Shown piece by piece: positions 11,871-24,300 of a DNA stretch of 64,000 nucleotides. How positions within the stretch are numbered: position 1 is the first letter of the stretch; every line of letters starts with the position of its first letter. Source of the stretch: Arbacia lixula. Its lineage: Eukaryota > Echinodermata > Echinoidea > Arbacioida > Arbaciidae. The notes beneath the pieces were generated by a model. It saw only the letters and a program-made list of their open reading frames with translations. It did no database searches and was not told the DNA's origin. The DNA lies in assembly GCA_963669155.1 (NCBI GenBank), contig OZ022588.1, positions 4,316,606-4,380,605 on the forward strand. The letters run 5' to 3'. The position numbers were made by a program, and so were the translations under genes.

Positions 11871-14200
11871 GGGGAGGGGGCCCACTATGCATTATGTGTA
11901 ACTTAACCTGTCATCCACATATACATATTATGAATGACGAAACATTTGTTAACTTTCATTTATTTTCCGACACGTATTGAGCGCGGAATGAAATCCTAAT
12001 ACTGCATAGAATTCATGCAATGAATACATGTAAAAGGAAAAGAATGAATCCTTAAAATTAAATTTGAAGACACCTTCATTATCGCGTACTGGAAAAAAAC
12101 GTAGCGTTCATGTTTCGGTCTCTAACCTTAAAACATCACTCTAAAGAGAAACTGCCCATGAATGCATTAAATGTAAACAAGGAAATAAAAGTAAATGCTA
12201 AACATACGAAAAAAAAACACTTATATGATTTATACAATTTATATCCAGAAAATTGCCGATACATGTAAAAACTTTCATTTATTACCTGAGACTGAACTGT
12301 TCGTGGGAAGAAACCTGGCTATTGTACAGATTTCATGGAATTGATACATGTCCAAGGGAATCGTTTTTACGGTTAGGATAAAACTAAAAACAGACCACGC
12401 AGTATAGGCTTTACAATTCATGGAACAAATGGTGAGAGCACCATTCGTATATTTGCTGAGACTATGCAATCAATAAAAAGAAACTGTGTCATTGTGCTTC
12501 ATGGAACTGCAATTGTTATTCATGAAAAAAAATCAATGCAGAGGTTGGAAGCAAAACAGTTTATATGATACTGTTAATATTTGGAAACTGTCGATTAATG
12601 ACCTTGGTAAAATCCGATCAATTGCAGGCTAGAGGTTACAGAGTAGGCTAATATGCTAGCCGCGGACAGTTGCAAGCTGACTAATTCAATCCATGCATGC
12701 CATACAGCCTTGCGTACCATGACGCTACAAGTTTGATGTGGCATTATTTTGATCAACTGTTCTTTTCCTGCTCTGTAGATCGAAATCGCACGACATGATT
12801 GTTATCACAATCACTATTCTATACGTGACGAGTTTGGGCAAGCCCCCCCCCCCCCCCCCCCCAACCACCACCACATATTTCAGAACACGCTGATCGAAAT
12901 GCCGGAATGCCCCTCTCTGCTATGTACAGTTGTAAATACGTCCTACTCAATGTATTGTCCGCAGATAGGATCTAGCCCCCCCCCCCCCCCCCTTGAACCA
13001 TTGAAGTGCCTTGTTTTGTGTCATTCTTTCTTGTGTGGATATTGGGGAATAGATTAATATGCTCCTTTTTCATATGTTTACATTTCCTTGCATTTCCTTG
13101 GAATTTATGTATGTATCCACATAAAGACTATGTGAAAATATTAACTTCTTATGTGTGGACATCGTTACAAATTATGCGTTTTCTAAAGGGGTTACACACC
13201 CCATGAGAACACATAAAAATGAGTACACGGTATATACTAAGTGTTTTATTGATCATCAACGGTGCTCGGCATATTAGGCAAATGTTCATCCGCGGCGATC
13301 TAAAAACAATGTTATGACACCTTGATATGATGCTTTATGATAGCATGGTTTTTGAGTCACCTCGTGCCTATTGTAACAACCGTGTCAACCAGAGCAGTCT
13401 ATGTGTATCTATCCCTGAAGAGTGCAGGTGAGTCGATTTGTTTTTTGAGGGTCGACACGTTCTGACACGGATCACATCGGGCTATCGTTTTACACACTTT
13501 CATATTCATTTTTTCCAACATATTTATTTCCTTATGTTTTCCCCAAAATTTCATTGATGGTAATATGCTACACACCTTCGGACATTTAGTATTTCCATTC
13601 ACAATACATGTATTCCCTATTTGTAATAAAAATGTTATATTAAGTCCGGTTTTGTAACATTTTGGTAACATGGCGGAACTATTTGATATTGCCGGCTGCA
13701 TATGAATACACATTAATACCACTAAAAATGGATAGGACATCAGTTGTATGTGTTTTTAAAAACAAGCGCAAATTTAGATTGATCACTGTAGCACCCAAAC
13801 TAATAGCATACAAGTGCGCCTGTGACATCACACACTGGCTGCCGAGTTACAAATTTGCCTGCCACAATTATTCTATTCGTACCATCAAAACATGCATAAC
13901 TTTCTTTAAGTTGTCCGATTTTTTTTTCAACTCGTTTGCTCTGCCCCTCAGATTGCTCTGTTTCGATTCAAAGTAACATATTTGTGCACTGAAATTCCCC
14001 TTCCCGGTACATGTTAAAAGTCACTACTAGAGTTTGCCCGCTGCTTGGTGCATGTATTTGGACTGACTAATATACTAGGATGGACAGTTTTATATGTGAA
14101 GTTCTTGATACCTTATCATGTAGGTATGTGATGTGTCTTGAATGACAAAGACGTTCACATGTGTGCTTACGTAGGACATAGGTCCGTGGAGATTTTGGCG
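11871..14200. other. Intergenic region
   Basis: Nothing gene-like seen. Two long C homopolymers (about 12,844-12,861 and 12,976-12,992). Open frames around 13.4-13.98 kb have no recognisable domain or splice support. Confidence 0.45.
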
Positions 14201-14206
14201 CACAAT

Positions 14207-14847
14207 TTAAAGGGCCCCTGTCGTCAAAATGTATGTTGACTTCTATTGATGCAACTTAAAATGTATATAATAAAATCACTACCTGTTCAATGGAAATATG
14301 TTTCCTTTTTTGTTTCCTTTTTTATTTTTTTTCAGCACTGATAAGCCCCGCCTCCAAAATATCCACCAACTCAAGATTCCCCCTGTGACATCATCAGAGA
14401 TAGAAATTAGCAGGATAATAGACATAGTTTATGCACAAACTAAACATTGCAATGACTACCTGCAGGTGCTTATAAAAGCATCACATAGCTAGCACATTTC
14501 TGACATAAGGAAACAATTATTCCCACATGAAAGGTTGTTATATGGTATTGTATGAAGACATGTGATGCTCTTGTGGGCAGGTGGAGGTAAAGTCATTGCA
14601 ATGTTTAATTTGTGCATAAATTTTGCTTATTATCCTGCTAATTTCTACTTTTGATGATGTCACAGGGGGAATCTTGAGTTGGAGGATATTTTGAAGGCGG
14701 GGCTTATCAGTGCTGAGAAAAAATAAAGAAAAATTATTTCAAAATATAGGACACATATTTCCATCGAACAGTTAGTAATTTTGTTATATACATATTAAGT
14801 TGCATCAACAGAAGTCAACATACATTTTGATGACATAGGCCCTTTAA
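14207..14847. mobile_element. TTAA-flanked palindromic element, 641 bp
   Basis: The left end reads TTAAAGGGCCCCTGTCGTCA and the right end reads GACATAGGCCCTTTAA. Arms of roughly 200 bases or more are imperfect complements (for example ACTGATAAGCCCCGCCTCC at about 14,338 vs GGCGGGGCTTATCAGT at about 14,697). No transposase frame. The ends, TTAA then AGGG, recall piggyBac-type TTAA insertion. Confidence 0.75.
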
Positions 14848-15039
14848 GAGCAAGCGTCGTTATGCAAGAAGTAATATTTTCAGCAAGACATTTTAAGAGG
14901 GAACAAACTGTAAATAAGTGGTGATATATGCGGTAGGAGCGGAAGGTGGGATGTGTGGGCGATGCAGGGACATAAGACCAAATGGCTATTAGACGAAATG
15001 GCATTGGACGAAATGGCAATAAACCGTTGCAGGTGTGTA

Positions 15040-16012
15040 GAGCAAGTTTTAGGCAAGTAGTATGAGTGGTAGGTGTAATGGGAGTTTTATGTGTGGTAGA
15101 GTGGTACCACAGTGCTGGACAGGTGATATGAGTAATATGTGTAGTGGGAGTTGCGGGTTTGGTAGGTGTGGTGGGAGTTGTAGGTGTCGTAGAGTGGTGG
15201 GGTAAGTGGTAGGTGTGGTAGAGTGGTGGGGTAAGTGGTAGGTGTGGTAGAGTGGTGGGGTAAGTTGAAGGTGTGGTAAAGTGGTGGGGTAAGTGGAAGG
15301 TGTGGTGGGGTAAGTGGTAGGTGTGGTAGAGTGGTGGGGTAAATAGTAGATGTGGTAGAGTGGTTGGGTAAGTGGTAGGTGTGGTGGGGTAAGTGGTAGA
15401 GTGGTGGGGTAAATGTTAGGTGTGGTAGAGTGGCCTAGGGTAAGTAGTAGATGTAGTAGATTGTTGGGGTAAGTGGTAGGTGTGATGGGAGTTGCGGGTT
15501 TGGCAAGTTTTGTGGGTGTTTTAGATGTGGTAGAGTGGTGAGGTTAGTGGTAGGCAGGTAGCATGAGTGGTAGGTTTCGTGGATGTTGTAGATGTTGTAG
15601 AGTGGTGAGGTAAGTAGTAGGAAGGTAGTATAGGAGTGGTTGGTGTGGTGGGTGTTGTAGGTGTGGTAGAGTGGTGAGTTAAGTGGTAGGCAGGCGGAGG
15701 AGTGGTTGCTGTGTTGGGAGATGAAGGTGGGGTTAGTGGTAGGCAGTTAGTATGAGTGGTAGGTTTGGTGGGTGTTTTAGATGTGGTAGAGTGGTGGGGT
15801 AAGTGGTAGGCAGGTAGTATGAGTGGTAGGTGTGGTGGATGTTCTAGATGTGGTAGAGTGGTGGGGTTAGTGGTAGACAGGTAGTATGAGTGGCAGGTTT
15901 GGTGGGTGTCTTAGATGTGGTAGAGTGAAGGGTAAGTGGAAGGCAGGTAGTATGAGTGGTAGGTGTGGTGGGTATTGTAGGTGTGGTAGAGTGGTGACTT
16001 AAGTGGTAGCAT
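15040..16012. repeat. G/T-rich minisatellite, block 1
   Basis: Degenerate array of GTGGTAGGTGTGGTAGAGTG / GTGGGGTAAGTGGTAGG units on the plus strand, with a second subtype containing CAGGTAGTATGAGTGG. Strong strand asymmetry: almost no C on the plus strand. Confidence 0.9.
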
Positions 16013-16742
16013 GGACCTATCATGGATGGACTGCGCTCGGATAGACTTCCTTTGATTTATGATGACCGCCGCCTCATAAAAAACACGCTATTCAGGTGTT
16101 TCAAACAATATGCTGTATTTCTAATTAGGCAGTGCCTTCCTCTGAATAACAAACGAAAATCTGGTTTGAGAAATCACCGTTCAGCCTTCGCTGGGAGTTC
16201 ATAGCTGATCTTATTACACACACAGGAAGTCAAATTGGGGGTGAGCGAAGGGAAATTTTGATAAAATTGTAGAAAGAATTTGGTCCGTGACTTTTTCGGA
16301 CATCTCCGCACATGAAATCGAGGTTGTTTCCATGGAAGATGCAAGACCCAATAAACGATTTTCAAGATATTTGCAAGGAAATATGAATGCCCAATGTGCG
16401 ATATAGAGACATTTCTCTGACAAGATTTCGACAGTATTCTCGATTTATAAAAAAAAAAAAAACAAGCAACAATATACCAGTAATCTGAAATTCACAGAAT
16501 CGTATCATTATAAGATGTTCTACTACTGCACATGTACTTCAGTACATGAAGTGGTTCGGAAAACTTCTGCGCATACATAATATATATTCCCCTAAATGCA
16601 TCCAGAATTTGTCTTGCATATTTGGCGGCGGACCTCCCTCGATCAAAGAACCAAATGCGTCAAATATTCTATTGTGCTATGAATGAACGCAACTGGTGTA
16701 TGAATAAATTACTCTTCCTGCCGACTCCAGTTCTAACACCTT
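16013..16742. other. Unique-looking segment splitting the minisatellite
   Basis: About 730 bases without array units, of ordinary composition. No terminal inverted repeats recognised and no convincing coding sequence. Confidence 0.5.
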
Positions 16743-17380
16743 CCTGGTAGTAGGCAGGTGGCAGGAGTGGCTGGTGTGGTGGGTGTTGTAGGTGTGGTAG
16801 AGTGGTGATTTAAGTGGTAGGCAGGTAGTATGAGTGATAGGTGTAGTGGGTGTTGTAGTTGTGGTAGAGTGGTGAGTTAAGTGGTAGGCAGGTAGTATGA
16901 GTGGAAGGTGTGGTGGGTGTTGTAGGTGTGGTAGAGTGGTGAGTTAAGTGGTAGGCAGGTGGTAGGAGTGGTTGGTGTGGTGGGAGATGAAGGTGGGGTA
17001 ATTAAGTGGTAGGCAGTTAGTATGAGTGGTAGGTGTGGCAGAGTGGTGGGAGATGTAGGTGTGGTTGGGGTTGTGGGTGTGGTAGTTAAAGTGGTAGGCA
17101 GGACTGTGGTATATGTGGTTGAAGTTGTAGGTGTGGCAAATAGGATAAGTGGTTGGAGTGGTACATATCGTATGTATGTAGGAGTTGTATGTGAGCTTAA
17201 GTCGTAGGGCAAGAGGTAGGCAGGTGGTAACAATATGTGTTGGAAATTGTAGGTGTGATAGGATATGTGGAAGTTGTGGTGATAGAAATATTGGTACTTT
17301 TGGTTGTAGGATTGGTTAGCTGTGGTGGGAGGGTGGTAATTGGGAATAGTAAAATGGGTGGTAATAGTAGTTGTAGGAGT
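16743..17380. repeat. G/T-rich minisatellite, block 2
   Basis: Continuation of the same unit family (GTGTGGTAGAGTGGTGA, GGCAGGTAGTATGAGTGG), degenerating to the right. Confidence 0.9.
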
Positions 17381-17824
17381 AACGCCAAGGTCTGATATTG
17401 ATAAAACGGCTAAAAATACATAATATACCACATGCTACTAAAAAGAGCAGCAACTTGCGTCATGTCACAACACTCAGCAGAGTTTGGAGAGGTTTAGATA
17501 TGTTCGCAGATATCCAGAGATATTCGGAGGATTGTTAGTTTTCCATTCTTCACTTGATGAATAATCCACACTATGAATCTGCCGAAGCAGGAAATTGTGA
17601 TTATTGAAATCATCATAAGATCCCCTTTGTAATTGTACGAATTTTAATTGTATGTATTAAAGTCAATGAACGTTTACATTAAATTAACCACCTGGCGTCT
17701 CCAGACAGTTAATTTGATTAACCAATTGGATACATCAAGGCAGTGATCGCCCTGTTGAATGGGTATGTGCATGTATTCCAAATAAATGATTTAAGGAAGA
17801 TAATTATGTGTAAAATGATCATGT

Positions 17825-18375
17825 GTTAAAAAGAACTTTTGTTACTTTTTGAAACTTTTGAAAACTGATTAAAAATCAGTTTCAACTCAATTCAAGCTGA
17901 AATTTACACATCACAAAGTCAAGGGATGTCATTTTTTTTAGAGACAGGTTTTGTGACATTTCATCGATTACTTTTCTTGCAACATTCAATGAAAATTCAC
18001 TTTTGGGAAAATTTGGGCCTCAAAATTCGTGCTCACGAGATAATTGACTCAGAATATAACAATGATCTTTGTGTATCACACCTGTTTATCAACTAGCAAT
18101 TTCCATCAAAGTGTTATTAATATGCATGATGCTGCTGGCAGAAAAGAAGTTGCGGGTTGGCATGCGTGATGCACAATGACCATTGTTGTGTTCTGAATTA
18201 ATTATCTGACACGCGAATTTTCAGATCTGAATTTGTCCAAAAATTAAAATCTCATAAAATATTTCCAAGGATTATAACAAGGAAAGTACTCAATGAAAAA
18301 TTTACATCCCTTGACTTTATGATGAGTCAATTTCAGCTTGGTGTGACTTAAAAGTTATCACATTAGTCCATGATT
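17825..18375. mobile_element. MITE-like element, copy 1
   Basis: Imperfect terminal inverted repeats: TTCAAGCTGAAATTTACACA at 17,891, with AAAGTCAAGGGATGT following, is mirrored by ACATCCCTTGACTTTATGA and ATTTCAGCTTGGTG at 18,304-18,345. The interior contains CATGATGCTGCTGGCAGAAA. No coding capacity. Confidence 0.75.
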
Positions 18376-19559
18376 TCAAATCTGAACAAAGCACAAACAA
18401 GTCATTTGATATAAAACGTTTATTCTTTATCATCATTGTTCTCAATGTGGTATAAACTGTGTAAAATATAAAAATGAAAATTGAAAATCTTTAAAATCCA
18501 GTCCATAATAATTTTCTGAACAAATTGTTTCTTGTTATAGGTTTGAAGCAGGACACTCAAATTAAAGTCATCACATTACTGCTGGATGACACGATATATT
18601 CATGCAGTCACGTTAAGGCGTAGTTCCATGTACGCAAACCTGTATTTCTATTGTCACCATTGAATAGTATTCTGACATCATTACAAAAATTAATGATTTC
18701 AATTACCATATGATGAGATAAACTACTTTGGTTTAATGAAGGGGAAATATTTGTAAAGCTTGACGTAAAAAAGCAGAACAGCATTAAAGTACCAATGATA
18801 ATTGTCACAATACAGCAGGTGACAGAGGGTACAGTATGTAACTCTGTAGGACAAATGGAGTTGCCCACAAGGACTTCCCAAGCACGTGATGAGAATTATT
18901 AACAATTTCTGACATTCCTAGGAAGTTTACCAATTTGCGTAAATAAGCATCCATTTTTTCTGCCCAAATTCAAATTATCTTGAGACAAAGAGAGCTATGC
19001 TTCTTTAATGTATAATCATCTCTTGAGGTGCATTAATGAATTCACTTTCATTATCCCCATGTATATTAATACAATCAAATATTCTGCTCACATTTTTTGT
19101 GTCATTCACCCCACTTCCATTTGTTTAATACAATGCATATATTTATATTTACACAAATGAAAAACACATGAACAATAACAAAGAATAATTACAAAGGCTA
19201 CAATAGTGAAAAGTAAATATTCCCAAAGTAGTAGTATAAAGGAAACACCAATATCAAAGATAAGTTGATTTTATTACATAAAACATAAAACATACTAAAA
19301 ACTAGGCACAAATACAAGGTTTGTTATGAAAATTAAAAATAAGACACATATACTCGCATAATATGAAGCAATTGACTGTCACGCTGTATAATATACTTGT
19401 CTATTGTCAAAACAGTAGCTATGGTAACTGTTTGTCATGTTTCTCAATACTCTCCATTTAATACATGATGTTAAAGGAAAACCAGAGAAGAAACAGCATT
19501 GAGACATCTCCTTGGTTCTACTAGATGTTAAAATGACAACTTTGACACATTTAAACAAT
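18376..19559. other. AT-rich spacer between two MITE copies
   Basis: Nothing recognisable. Short open frames only. Confidence 0.5.
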
Positions 19560-20100
19560 TTTTTTAAAAAGTTACAACTTGAATTAAACTGAACTTAACA
19601 CATTTTAAAGTCATAGGATGTCAATTTTTTTAGAAGCAGGTGTTGTGACATTTTATCAATTATCATTCTAGTAGTAATTCTTTAATTAAATTTTGACTTT
19701 TAGACATACATGTATTTGGACCTAAAAATTTGATATGTCCGATAAAAAAGTCAGAACACAACAACACAACATGGTGCATCTCACAAGGCTGCCATCACAG
19801 TTCCATTGATAATGCATGATGCTTTGGGCAGAAAAGACCTTGTGGGTTGACATGTGTGATGCACAATGGTCACTGTTGTGATATGAATTAATAATCTGAT
19901 ACACAAACAAAATTTAGTGGTTCAAATCTGTCCAGAAGTGAACATCTCATTAAATATTCAAGGGATTATTACAATAACAATGATTAATGAAATGTCACAA
20001 AACATTCTTTTAAAAGAATTGATCTCATTTCATTTCACTCAATGTGTAAATTTCAGCTTGATTTGAGTAACATTTCAAAAATAATTTTTCAAAGTTGTCA
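19560..20100. mobile_element. MITE-like element, copy 2
   Basis: Same order and orientation as the 17.8-kb copy: AAAGTCATAGGATGTCAATT, GCATGATGCTTTGGGCAGAA, GTGTGATGCACAATGGTCAC, and an end with AAATTTCAGCTTGATTTGAG. More diverged at its left terminus. Confidence 0.7.
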
Positions 20101-20399
20101 AGTTTTTGTTTAGTATACTGTATTATCACACAAATATTTTTAATCAATCTAGCCATATCACATAATTTCTTCATACATATGTCCCGACCCTGTTCCATAT
20201 TCATAAACATAAGAGGTATACAATATGCTTATACTTTCTTAAAACACATTCTTGTTTTTTAAAGTAAAACGGGTTATATTAGATGCTGAATGCCATAGTT
20301 GTGCTCATAAACATCATGAAATAAATAGAGTAATGTACAGAGAAGTTTGCAGTTTGCAGGAAAAGAGCCATTTCTCTCTCAGAAAACCAGCTCTCTGCA

Positions 20400-20405
20400 T
20401 TTATT
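20400..20405 (-). promoter_or_regulatory. Candidate poly(A) signal of the CUB/TSP1 gene
   Basis: First canonical AATAAA (TTTATT on the plus strand) found downstream of the stop codon, about 730 bases away. Cleavage site not determinable from sequence alone. Confidence 0.35.
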
Positions 20406-21132
20406 TTACATACAGAGATTGGTGATGGTGAGAGTGTCATGCAGATTTATCTTCGAAATTCAGGAATCATAGGTCAATGATCACCATAACATCACTGAAA
20501 TTTATATATATATATTTTGTTAATTATTCAAATTTATAGAAATAAAAAGAAAGAAACGCTTTCCCATAATTGTTGAACTTTAAAGTAATTTTGTGTCGTT
20601 TGATTTGGGAGAGCAACATATATTCCACATAATGCTTGACAATATCTGAGCCAAGGATGAAAGAAAAATGTGTATTGTTCAAGTATCACAACTCATACTC
20701 TCCTACTTATTCATGTATTATCTGCTTACTAGTGCTAAAAAGCAGGAGGGGTAATTGCAATTAGTTTGTGTGGCAGGCACCATTCCATCTCAATTTTTAC
20801 ATAATTTTAGCAAACCGCACAACTAGTGCTGTCTTATCTATTCAATTATTATCTGATTACTAATTGGTGGTATAGAGTAGGGTAGTTAACGTTTGACTGT
20901 AACTATTTGTGTAGCAGGCAGCCATCTCAATTCCCACTGACATTTTTTAGCAAATCGCACTGTTTACCTTTTATCACAACTAATCCCATGCTTAACACTC
21001 ATTGTCATAGAAAACAATAATTATAAAATCCAAGTTGTATTACATATGTTCATCCTTCACTGAAAAAAAAGATGGATAAACATCAGTGTACTGCTATTGG
21101 ATATCATGCTGTGTCTTGCATTAGACACCTTA
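20406..21132 (-). other. Presumed 3' UTR of the CUB/TSP1 gene
   Basis: No open frame of note. It holds a diverged direct repeat of roughly 130-140 bases at 20,700-20,960 (shared cores TAGCAAA.CGCAC and TATTATCTG). The UTR end is inferred from the poly(A) signal only. Confidence 0.35.
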
Positions 21133-21306
21133 TTAGGGTGGGGTTTGGACGAACTGATATGTTCCAGAGTAGCGAGGAGAGTTTGAGTCGTCGCTGTCTG
21201 TTGTGTAGACGAATTGAACCTCGTTGTCACCAGCAAAGGTCAAAGTTATAGGCGCAGCAACATCTCCCTGGCATACAGTTCGCTCCGGCGTTACATTACC
21301 AGTCAG
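21133..21306 (-). CDS. CUB11, second-half and terminal coding exon
   Basis: 57 codons plus TAA, acceptor CTCACAG. RTVCQG carries cysteine 5. The protein stops at YQFVQTPP in the last CUB strand, so the sixth cysteine and any following TSP1 or membrane segment are absent. This is a natural end of the gene, not a break: the frame is open and the CUB core is complete. Confidence 0.92.
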   Translation of the reverse strand: MTGNVTPERTVCQGDVAAPITLTFAGDNEVQFVYTTDSDDSNSPRYSGTYQFVQTPP

Positions 21307-24300
21307 CTGTGAGATACATAGAACACAAAGGCTTTAATCATCAACTCATTTTACAAACATTTATTTCAATCAACCAGGTTTCATGAAATTGCCTCAATGG
21401 TGCAATTTTGTGATTTAATCGTTGCCCTTGCTCTTTTACTTGTTCTGTCATATTTTACCATAAACGATGTCTGATGAAATGTTTCATCTACTATCGCATG
21501 AAATAAATAACCCAGGCAGACAGTAGGACAGACAACCCAAAAACAATGCCACTGACATTTTGTGGTGAGGGCATACAAAGAAAGAACAATATGACATGAT
21601 AAAAATAATTGCCACGTTGTGTGTGTATATTTGTATGTAGATGTATATGCGTGTGTACGTGTGTATGTGTGTGTACGTGTGTATGTGTGTATGTGTGTAT
21701 ATGTGTGTGTATGTGTTTGTGTTTATATTGTATAGGTTTGTGTGTGAGGGTATTTGTAGCAGTACATGTCTACATACTGCTATAAATTCAAATAAAATTG
21801 TTTTAAATGCATCCATTTTGTTTTCTACATGTTGCATTTAACTAAACCGACCCCGACTTTAAGAGGATAATTCTTACCACGACATTCTCAGTGCATGCAG
21901 CATTAAGGTCATACTCGTTGAAGACGATGACGAGAATGTAACTAGAAGGGATCTCGAAGGTGATGGAACACATGACGTTAACCGGGGTCTTGTCAGGATA
22001 GCCAGGGCTTGTGAAGGTCCCACTCCCCACATCTGTCCCACTCACAGTGTAATTGCACTCAGACTGCATCACTATGGACAAAAAGATTAATTCATGAATG
22101 GCAGGGCTTGTGAAGGTCCCACTCCCCACATCTGTCCCACTCACAGTGTAATTGCACTCAGACTGCATAACTATGGACAAAAAGATTAATTCATGAATGG
22201 CAGGGCTTGTGAAGGTCCCACTCCCCACATCTGTCTCACTCACAGTGTAATTGCACTCAGACTGCATAACTATGGACAAAAAGATTAATTCATGAATGGT
22301 TGCAGAGTGCAGAGGACAGGGTAGAGGTTGTGTATCACACTATCCCATGGAAAATCTTTTGTATCTAATAGCATATTAAATTGAATTGAATTAAAATTGA
22401 ATTAAAATTAAATTAAAAATTAAATACAAATCTCTACTGGTAAGTTGAGAAAGTGATACGATTTTCTTTAAACATCACTGGTAATACAAGGAAAACTTGC
22501 CATACTTGCAAGTTGATAGGATGAATAAAGAGGAATCAGGAAAGCAGGTCAGTCAAAGTTTAAGCATAATCTAACAAATTACAAAAAATTATGATTCTTT
22601 TTAATAACTGCAATTAGAAAAGCCTTAAAAACATTCATGGCTTCATGTGTTTAATGGTTTCTTCTGTTAGACAGAGTCACATGTAAATTGCATTGTATGT
22701 CTGCACAGTCCTTTAGGAGTCATTGTGCAGTCTTGCTTTATTTATACAAAAAATAAAAGCACACAGCATCAGCTATGCTGAACATGATTTTGGGTACCGA
22801 TAATGGTTTATATATGTTTAACTTTTATATAATTTATTTCCTTTCAATTTTCCACATGTTAGCATCTATTTGCTTGAAATCAACTTGTGCTTATTATCCA
22901 TTAACCTGAATTTGTTGCATGGCCAAACCAAGATATTCCTAAGAGTGAACATGGTAGAAAGTTAAGTTGTGATGTACAGACAACTCTGACATATTTTCCA
23001 AACTCAAGACAAGTTATTGTACAATGTAGGTCAAAGGCAGATACAATATTAATTGAAAATACACTTCCTAGGGAAGAGAGGAGTCTTGAATTGCACAAAT
23101 TTCATGCTGATTTTTCCTCTTTCAGAAAGCTTCTTTATGCACCGACTGAGCAGCTTTTTTTTAAAAAATCAATTTGCTCTGTGCTGTGTTTGCCTTTATG
23201 CTATGGGCTTCATACCTGGACACTCTATGAATGCACACTCCTCCGTAGCATTAGGGCGATCTGAGGTGCAGAACTTGTCTGATGGTGCATTGCCACCGTT
23301 AACCAGGTCCACACAGGTTACATTGCGTGTGCGAGTCGCATTCCCACAGGTGCTGGAACACTGTATCAAACCGGAAGGTGAAAAACATCAATTCAATTCA
23401 ATGATTACGACAGTGAATATTAACCATGATAGAAATATGTCGAAGCCAGAGAGATCAACAAGTATTTAGATGACTGCGAGTCATCAAAGAACATTTCCAA
23501 TTCATCCTATCAAAGTTTCACTGATATTCTCAAACCGATTCACATACTATTGGATGAACTTATTTCCAGATTGACGTGCAATCTGTTGACCACCATGTTT
23601 TTTTCCCTTCCTCTAGTCCAATAACAGACCAATAGGTGTTACATTCCATATCAATTTGAATACAAGTTATATTTAGTAATAAAGTTTTTCTGGCCAGTTG
23701 TAAAAGATGCTTGACCTTTCAATATCAGAGTAGATCAGCTTGCTGTTTATGTAACGCTGCATCAATTTCTAATCAAATGACAGAGAAATGGAAGCAACAA
23801 GCTACACACAAATGTTCACCCAAATCTTTCACAACAAAACATACCTCAGAAAAGTTGCCTGCAATGAAGTCATAGACGGGGCAATCTGGGAGCGCACACT
23901 CCTCCGTAGCATTAGGGCGATCTGAGGTGCAGAATGTGTCTGATGGTGCATTGCCTCCGTTAACCAGGTCCACACATGTTACATTGCGTGAGCGAGTTGC
24001 ATTCCCACAGGTGCTGGAACACTATTATACAGGAAGATGGAAATGAAAAATGCATAGAACTAAAACTTTTGTTTACAGATGGTGAATATTTATAAATATA
24101 AATACACCATCTATATAGAACACAATATACTTCTATGGCAGTTCTTTAAGAACCTCCATATATTTGTAGCAGGGTTTTCAGTTGATTTAAGCTAGACCTC
24201 TCATCTATCACCTCATATTTGGAAAATAGCAGCCCCTCTCCATGAAAATGTGATCTAATGTCAAATCTCATCCACATCCTTGAGCAGACCAACATATTTT

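Noticed and set aside
13399-13976. Overlapping open frames of about 104-113 residues on both strands
   Set aside because: No recognisable domain, no promoter or splice support, and ordinary AT-rich composition around them.
16877-17431. 184-residue Thr/Pro-rich minus-strand frame
   Set aside because: Antisense reading of the G/T-rich minisatellite; no start context, splice sites or known mucin features.
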